Origin: an uncultured Oscillospiraceae bacterium
GTDB taxonomy: Bacteria > Bacillota > Clostridia > Oscillospirales > Oscillospiraceae
NCBI GenBank assembly: GCA_934621665.1
Contig: CAKTUT010000001.1
Coordinates: 1-36,247, forward strand
DNA: 36,247 nt
Direction of reading: 5' to 3'
This document shows, piece by piece, positions 22,904 to 28,523 of the stretch. How positions within the stretch are numbered: the stretch's first letter is position 1; each line of letters opens with the position of its first letter. A program made the position numbers and the translations under genes. Below the pieces are notes generated by a model. The model was not told the origin of the DNA. It searched no databases and saw only the letters and a list, made by a program, of their open reading frames with translations.

Positions 22904-24060
22904 AAATTCTGATTCTGAGCTGCAACACCGGTGAGGGACACAATTCCTGCGCCAAGGCGATCAAGGAGCAGTTTGAAATGCACGGCGCAAGCTGTAAGAT
23001 TGTGGACAGTCTGCTGTTTATCTCCAAACACGCGTCAGAGTTTATTTCCTCGTGGCATACAAGAATTTATTGCAAAATTCCAAAGCTGTTCCGCGTTGGC
23101 TATTCGGGCGCGGAGAAAAGGAACAGCCTGTTTGAAAAGGATACGGCGATCTACCGCTATCTGACCTCTGGTACGGAGAAACTGTATGCGTATCTGCAAA
23201 GCGGCGGCTATGACGCGGTGATCTGCACGCATATTTTCGCGGCGCTGGCCATGACGGCGGCGGTGGAAAAATTTCAGCTAAGGCTTCCAACGGCATTTGT
23301 GGCAACCGATTATACATGCAGCCCCGGCGTTGCCGACTCGTCTCTGGACTGGTATTTCATTCCCGACGCGTCACTGCGCGAGGAGTTTATCGAGTGCGGC
23401 ATTCCGGCGGAAAAGCTGCTGGCAAGCGGTCTGCCTGTGCGTCCGGCGTTTTACAGCGCGCAGCCGCCGCGCGCCGAGGCAAAGCGCAGCTGCGGCGTGC
23501 GCAAGGACGGGCGGCACATTCTGATGATGTGCGGCAGCATCGGCTGTGGCCCGATCTGCGAGCTGGCGGCGCTGCTGGCCGAGACGATAGAGGAAAACGA
23601 AGAGGTGACCATTGTCTGCGGCCACAACGAAAAGCTGCTGGAAAAATTGCAGCAGCAAAAGCTCCCGCCGGAGCGGGTTCACGTGCTTGGCTTTGTATCC
23701 AATGTGCAGACGCTGATGCGCTCTGCCGATCTGTTTTTGACAAAGCCGGGCGGCCTGAGCACAAGCGAGGCCGCGGCGCTTGGGCTGCCGATGGTGCTGA
23801 TTGATGCGGTGGCAGGCTGCGAGGAGCATAATCTGGACTTTTTTGTTTCGCGCGGCGCGGCCGTGACAGCGGACGGCGCGGAGGCGCTTTGTGTGCTGGC
23901 GCTGTCCATTCTGCGCGACGATGCGCGCCTTGGCGCGATGTCCGCGTCACTGCGCCGGGCGACGGAGATTACCCCGGCGGAGATGATTTATCAGACGATT
24001 TGCAAGGCGCTTGAAGAAACGAAGAATGCGCCGCAGGAGGATGAAAACATCTATGCCTGA
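22900..24060 (+). CDS. Glycosyltransferase of the MGDG synthase / diacylglycerol glucosyltransferase family
   Basis: The 386-residue GT-B enzyme starts MKILILSCNTGEGHN, the MGDG-synthase N-terminal motif that contacts the lipid acceptor. It has YDAVICTHIFAA in the first domain and LGFVSNVQTLMRSADLFLTKPGGLSTSEAAALGLPMVL in the second, the nucleotide-sugar site. UgtP and plant MGDG synthases of this family add glucose or galactose to diacylglycerol at the inner membrane face. The sugar cannot be read here. GTG 22900 overlaps the previous stop. It lies in one operon with an acyltransferase-like gene, a PAP2 enzyme and a lipid kinase, so membrane glycolipid synthesis is a sound inference. Confidence 0.88.
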   Translation: MKILILSCNTGEGHNSCAKAIKEQFEMHGASCKIVDSLLFISKHASEFISSWHTRIYCKIPKLFRVGYSGAEKRNSLFEKDTAIYRYLTSGTEKLYAYLQSGGYDAVICTHIFAALAMTAAVEKFQLRLPTAFVATDYTCSPGVADSSLDWYFIPDASLREEFIECGIPAEKLLASGLPVRPAFYSAQPPRAEAKRSCGVRKDGRHILMMCGSIGCGPICELAALLAETIEENEEVTIVCGHNEKLLEKLQQQKLPPERVHVLGFVSNVQTLMRSADLFLTKPGGLSTSEAAALGLPMVLIDAVAGCEEHNLDFFVSRGAAVTADGAEALCVLALSILRDDARLGAMSASLRRATEITPAEMIYQTICKALEETKNAPQEDENIYA

Positions 24061-24730
24061 GATTCAAAAGCGCCGCTTCCGGCTGTCGATGCTGCGAAAA
24101 AGTGAGTTTCGCTATGTGTGGATGCTGCTGTTTTGGCCGATTTTTGGAATGCTGTTCGGCTATTTGGAACGGGGATGTACAAATACTGGTTATTATCCTG
24201 TGCACTGTGCGCTGGACGATAAAATCCCGTTTTGTGAGTATTTTCTGATTCCGTATCTGTTCTGGTTTGTGTATCTGGGTGCGGCAATTATCGTGCCGCT
24301 GTTTGTAGATGTGCCAGTATTCAAAAAGACAATGCGGTTCATCATGCTTACCTATACGATTACCATCGTCATTTACATTCTGTTTCCAACGTGCCAGAAT
24401 CTGCGCCCGGCGGAATTTGCGCGCGACAATGTATTGACGCGCTTTGTGGCGCGGTTTTACCAGTTTGACACCAACACAAATGTCTGCCCGTCGATTCACG
24501 TGATCGGCTCGGTGGCAGCCATGCTGTGCTTTGCCAGCATGAAGCCGCTGCAAAAGCCGGTGTGGCAGGTGCTGAACATCGTTTCCATGCTGCTGATCTG
24601 CATATCCACGGTGTTTTTAAAGCAGCATTCCGTAATCGACGTGCTGGCGGCAATCCCGGTTTGCGGAATCGGGTATCTGCTGGGCTTTCGTGTCAGAGAA
24701 AACAATCCGAATGGAGGAGCAACGAGATGA
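24053..24730 (+). CDS. PAP2-superfamily membrane phosphatase/transferase
   Basis: The 225-residue protein has about six membrane segments and the PAP2 catalytic pieces: RP in NLRPAEF, CPSIHV with the general-acid histidine, and KQHSVID with the nucleophilic histidine. The layout resembles lipid phosphatases and inositol-phosphorylceramide-synthase-like enzymes rather than soluble acid phosphatases. The start could be ATG 24041 or ATG 24053; AGGAGG directly touches the first, so 24053 is preferred. It overlaps the previous gene by 8 bp. Together with the lipid kinase that follows, it could set the balance of phosphatidate and diacylglycerol for glycolipid synthesis. Confidence 0.82.
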   Translation: MPEIQKRRFRLSMLRKSEFRYVWMLLFWPIFGMLFGYLERGCTNTGYYPVHCALDDKIPFCEYFLIPYLFWFVYLGAAIIVPLFVDVPVFKKTMRFIMLTYTITIVIYILFPTCQNLRPAEFARDNVLTRFVARFYQFDTNTNVCPSIHVIGSVAAMLCFASMKPLQKPVWQVLNIVSMLLICISTVFLKQHSVIDVLAAIPVCGIGYLLGFRVRENNPNGGATR

Positions 24731-25617
24731 GTAAAACGTATCAGGTGCTGTATAACCCGCTGGCAGGCGGCGGAACGGGTGAACAGAGCTTGCAGCAGCT
24801 GCGCGAGGCCATGGACGGCTGCCAGCTGTGCTTTCACGATGTGACAAAACTGGAAAGCTACGTGGACTTTTTCTCGCGGCTCAGCGTGGAGGACAGCGTG
24901 ATTCTGGCGGGTGGCGACGGTACGCTCAACCGCTTTATCAACGATACCGACGGCATGGACATCAAAAACGAGATTTTTTATTACGCTACCGGAAGCGGAA
25001 ATGACTTTCTGCGCGACATTGAGCGCGACGGCGCAAGCAAGCAGTGCATCAACCGATATCTGAGTGATTTGCCCGTGGTTGAGGTAAATGAACGGGAGTA
25101 TCGTTTTTTAAACGGCGTGGGCTACGGCATCGACGGCTATTGCTGCGCCGAGGGCGACGAGCTGCGCCGCAAAGCACCGGGCAAAAAAATCAACTATACG
25201 CGCATTGCAATTAAGGGATTGTTATTGGACTACCATCCGACAAATGCAACCGTAACGGTAGATGGAAAAGCGTATTCGTTCCAGCGCGTTTGGCTTGCAC
25301 CGACGATGAACGGTCGCTATTACGGCGGCGGAATGCAGCCCGCGCCCGCGCAGCAGCGTCTTGGCCAGCCGCACGAGGTGTCGGTCATGGTGATGTATGG
25401 CGGCGGGAAGATCAAAACGCTTGCCGCATTCCAGTCGATTTTCTCCGGTGAGCTGGTGCAGCACAAGGATATGGTGTGCGTGATGACCGGCCGCGAGATC
25501 ACGGTGGAGTTTGACCGCCCAACGCCGCTTCAGATTGATGGCGAGACGATTGAAAACGTGACAAGGTATACCGTACATACCGCGCCGAATGCACAGTGCG
25601 CGGCGCGCGGCGCATAA
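24727..25617 (+). CDS. Diacylglycerol-kinase-family lipid kinase (DgkB/YegS type)
   Basis: The 296-residue soluble kinase has the N-terminal YNPLAGGG phosphate-binding turn, the ATP-binding AGGDGTLNRF at 61-70, ATGSGNDFLRDI, and a C-terminal beta domain ending near DRPTPLQIDGE. These are hallmarks of DgkB/YegS-like enzymes that phosphorylate diacylglycerol or related lipids. ATG 24727 overlaps the PAP2 stop (ATGA) and follows GGAGGAG. It is the last gene of the glycolipid operon. Confidence 0.9.
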   Translation: MSKTYQVLYNPLAGGGTGEQSLQQLREAMDGCQLCFHDVTKLESYVDFFSRLSVEDSVILAGGDGTLNRFINDTDGMDIKNEIFYYATGSGNDFLRDIERDGASKQCINRYLSDLPVVEVNEREYRFLNGVGYGIDGYCCAEGDELRRKAPGKKINYTRIAIKGLLLDYHPTNATVTVDGKAYSFQRVWLAPTMNGRYYGGGMQPAPAQQRLGQPHEVSVMVMYGGGKIKTLAAFQSIFSGELVQHKDMVCVMTGREITVEFDRPTPLQIDGETIENVTRYTVHTAPNAQCAARGA

Positions 25618-25619
25618 AA

Positions 25620-25670
25620 AACGCGAAAAAGGCGGTTGCCTGCCAGAGGGTGGGCGGCCGCCTTTCGCGT
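25620..25670. terminator. Strong hairpin after the glycolipid operon, unusual orientation
   Basis: ACGCGAAAAAGGCGG pairs with CCGCCTTTCGCGT with a 2-base bulge, and the inner part can pair too. There is no T-run on the plus strand. An A-run sits on the left, so it would be a classic terminator for minus-strand transcription. It still probably ends or stabilises the operon transcript. Confidence 0.6.
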
Positions 25671-25690
25671 GCCCGGACGGTGCATTTGCA

Positions 25691-25718
25691 TTGACTTTTT
25701 TCCGTGATTGGGTATAAT
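25691..25718 (+). promoter_or_regulatory. Promoter of the cobalamin operon
   Basis: TTGACT (25691-25696) and TATAAT (25713-25718) are separated by 16 bp. Transcription would start near 25726, about 420 nt before the first gene. Confidence 0.75.
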
Positions 25719-25730
25719 AGTGGCAGAAAA

Positions 25731-25990
25731 AGTGCGCTTGCTGTCGGGGAAACGCACCTGATGGCCGCACAAAGTGAATACTGCACATCCGAGACGGAAA
25801 ACGCACGCAAAACCGCTTTTTGCGCGCGGGCAAACGGGGCCAGACCCACTCGACCGGAGCTGTGCGCACAAGACCGTGCCGGGCAGCCGGAGGCTGTGTG
25901 GGGCAACCCGTCATTGCAGGAAATCCTGTGAGAAGGCAGGCGCGGGCGTGGATATCTGTCCGGAGTGCAAGCCAGAACAGCCGCCGCCGC
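25731..25990 (+). ncRNA. Probable divergent cobalamin riboswitch aptamer
   Basis: No gene is seen between 25618 and 26146. The 3' half resembles the cobalamin aptamer. GTCATTG (25910-25916) precedes a CAGG-AAAT-CCTG hairpin. GTGAGAAGGCAGG follows, in place of the usual GTGGGAAGGC. A GGA-loop-TCC element lies at 25950-25960. A B12-box-like AGCCAGAACAGCCGCC (25970-25985) ends it, 12 of 16 matches to the consensus I recall. The 5' core is atypical: GGAGCTGTGCGCACAAGACCGTG (25856-25878) replaces the usual core and the canonical GGTGNAANTCC loop is missing. CAGA (25841-25844) and TCTG (25955-25958) could still form a loop-loop contact. All downstream genes are B12 genes and an intrinsic terminator follows, which supports the call. 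Confidence 0.6.
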
Positions 25991-26094
25991 GCCATGGGCG
26001 CAAGGGATGTGAATTGATCGGAACGAGCTCTGCCGGACAATTCAGAAATAAGCACCGGAAAGATGCAACTGCTTTCCGCACGCTGGTTATCTGT

Positions 26095-26122
26095 GCCGCC
26101 GTTTTGAAACGGCGGCTTTTTT
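26095..26122 (+). terminator. Riboswitch-controlled intrinsic terminator
   Basis: GCCGCCGTTT and AAACGGCGGC form a 10-bp stem followed by six T residues. It lies only 25 bp before the first gene and after a 400-nt leader, so it is an attenuator rather than an operon end. A competing GGAAAG/CTTTCC stem (about 26057-26077) lies just before it. Confidence 0.85.
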
Positions 26123-26146
26123 GCGCGGCGGGCGCAGGAGGGACAG

Positions 26147-27124
26147 ATGAAAAAGAAAATCAAACAGAGTTTTGCGCTGCTGCTGGCCATCGCGCTGCTG
26201 CTGGCGCTTTCAGCATGCGGTGCGGCGAAAAAAACGCTTGCAGACATGGTGCGGGAAAGCGCGGCGTACCTGACGAAAACCGTTCCAAATCCGCAGGTGG
26301 ACGGCGTCGGCGGCGAGTGGGCGGTTCTGGGACTTGCGCGCGCGGACGCAGACGTGCCGGACGGCTATTTTGAGGGCTATTACCAGACGCTGGAGCAGAC
26401 GCTGCGCGACTGCGGCGGCGAGCTGAGCGAGCGGAAATACAGCGAATACTCGCGTGTGATTCTGGCGCTGACGGCCATCGGCAAAGATCCGTCGGATGTG
26501 GCGGGCTATAATTTGCTGATGCGCCTTGGCGATTATGACAAGACGGTCTATCAGGGATTGAACGGCCCAATCTGGGCGCTGATTGCGCTGGACAGCGGCA
26601 ATTATGAAATCCCGCAGAATCCGGACGCGTCCGCGCAGGCCACGCGTGAGCGCTATCTGCAAACGATATTGGATGCGCAGCTGCCGGACGGCGGCTGGGC
26701 GTTCAGCTCGGACACAGCCGAGCCGGATATGACGGCCATGGCCCTACAGGCGCTGCGCGCCTATCGCGGCCAGCCAGACGTGGATGCGGCAATCGAGCGC
26801 GGCGTTGCCTGTCTGTCCGCGCTTCAGGACAGCGAGGGCGGCTACAGCTCATGGGGCACGGCAAATTCCGAGAGTGCGGCGCAGGTGATTGTGGCGCTGA
26901 CGTCGCTTGGCATTTCGCTTGACGACGAGCGGTTTGTAAAAAACGAAAAAACAGTTCTTGATGCGCTTTTATGCTATCGCGACAGCGACGGCAGCTTCCG
27001 CCACACCATGGATGGGAAGCCCGACGGTATGGCTACCGAGCAGGGCTTTTACGCAATGACGGCAGCGCTGCGCGCGCAGAACGGAAAAAGCAGTCTTTAT
27101 GATATGATGGATGTGAGCCGATGA
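26147..27124 (+). CDS. Lipoprotein with alpha/alpha-barrel repeats, transcobalamin/intrinsic-factor alpha-domain-like
   Basis: The 325-residue protein has a lipoprotein signal (KKKIKQ, hydrophobic core, lipobox LSAC with Cys24). The rest is a chain of helical repeats, each with a core such as EWAVLGLARAD, YSRVILALTAIG, GPIWALIALD, MTAMALQALRAY, AAQVIVALTSLG and QGFYAMTAALRA, with LPDGGWAF and DSEGGYSSWG turns. This is the terpene-cyclase/prenyltransferase-type alpha6/alpha6 fold, which is also the larger domain of intrinsic factor and transcobalamin. Catalytic motifs of terpene cyclases (DxDD, QW series) are not evident. It is first in a riboswitch-led B12 operon, and its stop overlaps the next lipoprotein (ATGA). 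My inference is a surface B12-binding protein. Confidence 0.75.
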   Translation: MKKKIKQSFALLLAIALLLALSACGAAKKTLADMVRESAAYLTKTVPNPQVDGVGGEWAVLGLARADADVPDGYFEGYYQTLEQTLRDCGGELSERKYSEYSRVILALTAIGKDPSDVAGYNLLMRLGDYDKTVYQGLNGPIWALIALDSGNYEIPQNPDASAQATRERYLQTILDAQLPDGGWAFSSDTAEPDMTAMALQALRAYRGQPDVDAAIERGVACLSALQDSEGGYSSWGTANSESAAQVIVALTSLGISLDDERFVKNEKTVLDALLCYRDSDGSFRHTMDGKPDGMATEQGFYAMTAALRAQNGKSSLYDMMDVSR

Positions 27125-27630
27125 AAAAAGGAATTAGAACGTTATCACTTTTTCTGCTGGCGGCACTGCTGCTTTCGCTGTGTGCCTGCCAGAAGTTGCA
27201 GGAGACGCAAAACACCGTTTCCTGTACGATTTCCATCTCCTGCGCAACGATTCTGGACAATCGCGACAAGTGCAATCCCGAGAAGCTGGAGCTCGTGCCG
27301 GATGACGGATGGCTTTTAGCGCCGGTGACGGTGACGGCAGCGGAGGGTGCAAGCGTCTTTGACGTGCTCCAGCAGGTCTGCCGCGACAACAAGATCCATC
27401 TGGAATTTTCAAACTCGCCGGTGTATCAGTCGGCCTATATTGAGGGAATCGGCAACCTCTATGAGTTTGACTGCGGCGAGCTTTCGGGCTGGATGTACAG
27501 CGTCAACGGCTGGTTTCCAAACTACGGATGCAGCAGCTACGCGGTGCAGGACGGCGACGTGATCGAGTGGGCCTATACCTGCGACCTTGGAAGTGACGTT
27601 GGCGGCGGGCAGTCGGTGGACGGCCAATGA
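27121..27630 (+). CDS. DUF4430 lipoprotein, transcobalamin beta-domain-like
   Basis: The 169-residue protein has lipobox LCAC with Cys23, then a beta-rich domain with the DUF4430 pattern: VTAAEGASVFDVLQQVC, YIEGIGNLYEFDCGELSGWM, YSVNGWFPNYGCSSYAV and DGDVIEWAYTC. DUF4430 has the fold of the small C-terminal domain that closes over B12 in intrinsic factor and transcobalamin (family knowledge). Here it is a separate lipoprotein directly after the alpha-repeat lipoprotein, and overlaps the EcfT start. The pair probably clamps cobalamin or cobinamide at the cell surface and hands it to the ECF transporter. The C-terminus is a short glycine-rich tail. Confidence 0.82.
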   Translation: MKKGIRTLSLFLLAALLLSLCACQKLQETQNTVSCTISISCATILDNRDKCNPEKLELVPDDGWLLAPVTVTAAEGASVFDVLQQVCRDNKIHLEFSNSPVYQSAYIEGIGNLYEFDCGELSGWMYSVNGWFPNYGCSSYAVQDGDVIEWAYTCDLGSDVGGGQSVDGQ

Positions 27631-28523
27631 GAACGCGCGACACATTTTCGGGTTTCCACCCGGTTATTCTGTTTTTGTATTACGCGCTGGTGCTGCTGTT
27701 TTCCATGTGCCTGATGCATCCGGTGTATCTGGCGATCTCGCTGATCGGGGCGCTGGCATATGAGATTGATCTCAAGGGCCGAAAAGCGGTGCGCTTTGCC
27801 GTCATGGGACTTTTGCCCATGGCGGCACTTGCCGCGTTTGTAAACCCGGCCTTTAACCATGAGGGCGCAACGATTCTGACATATCTGCCCTCGGGAAACC
27901 CGCTGACGCTCGAATCCATGCTCTACGGCGTAGCCGCGGCTGTCATGCTGGCAAGCGTTGTGCTGTGGTTTTCCAGCTACAACGAGGTCATGACCTCGGA
28001 CAAGTTTGTGTATCTCTTTGGGCGCGTCATTCCGGCGCTGTCGCTCGTCCTCTCGATGGCGCTACGCTTTATCCCGAAATTTAAGGCGCAGATGCAGACG
28101 GTCAGTGAAGCGCAGGCCTGTATTGGCAGAGATACAAAAAACGGCAGCGTGCTTCGCAGAGTTTCCAACGCAATCAAAATTTTTTCGATTATGGTTACAT
28201 GGTCGCTTGAAAACGCAATTGAGACGGCAGACTCCATGCGCGCGCGCGGCTATGGTCTGCCGGGACGTACGGCGTTTTCCATCTACCGGTTTGACAGCCG
28301 TGACAAGTCGGCGCTTGCATGGCTTGTTTTCTGCGGCGTTTATCTGATTTGCGGCTGGATAGCGGGCGGAACGTATTTCCGCTACTATCCCACGGTAAAG
28401 GCCGCGCCGCTTTCGCCCATGACGGCGAGCTTTGCGCTGGCGTATCTTGGACTGGTGCTGACGCCGGTGGTGCTCAATTGGAGGGAGGAGAGAACGTGGA
28501 AGTCTTTACAATCAGAAATCTGA
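27627..28523 (+). CDS. ecfT: ECF transporter transmembrane component EcfT
   Basis: The 298-residue membrane protein carries the EcfT coupling motif SMRARGYG near 201-208 and several hydrophobic segments. EcfT links substrate-binding S components to the ATPases that power vitamin uptake. The usual first Ala-Arg-Gly motif is altered to ACIGRD. ATG 27627 overlaps the DUF4430 stop, and the end overlaps the next gene by 28 bp, so translation is coupled. Within a B12 operon the cargo is cobalamin or precursors. Confidence 0.9.
   Translation: MRTRDTFSGFHPVILFLYYALVLLFSMCLMHPVYLAISLIGALAYEIDLKGRKAVRFAVMGLLPMAALAAFVNPAFNHEGATILTYLPSGNPLTLESMLYGVAAAVMLASVVLWFSSYNEVMTSDKFVYLFGRVIPALSLVLSMALRFIPKFKAQMQTVSEAQACIGRDTKNGSVLRRVSNAIKIFSIMVTWSLENAIETADSMRARGYGLPGRTAFSIYRFDSRDKSALAWLVFCGVYLICGWIAGGTYFRYYPTVKAAPLSPMTASFALAYLGLVLTPVVLNWREERTWKSLQSEI

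Noticed and set aside
25222..26247. 341-codon minus-strand open frame over the riboswitch leader
   Set aside because: It crosses a lipid-kinase gene end, a strong hairpin and the leader, with no recognisable protein family.
25774..26373. 199-codon plus-strand open frame in the B12 leader
   Set aside because: It runs through the terminator and into the lipoprotein gene in another frame; the region is better explained as structured RNA.
26147..27124. Reading the first B12-operon lipoprotein as a terpene cyclase or prenyltransferase
   Set aside because: The fold is shared, but the DxDD and QW catalytic marks are not visible, it is a lipoprotein, and the operon is devoted to B12.
28319..28495. 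Earlier in-frame ATG start for the fused ECF protein
   Set aside because: It would overlap ecfT by over 200 bp and adds a non-homologous N-terminus; GTG 28496 has a strong GGAGGGAGGAG site.
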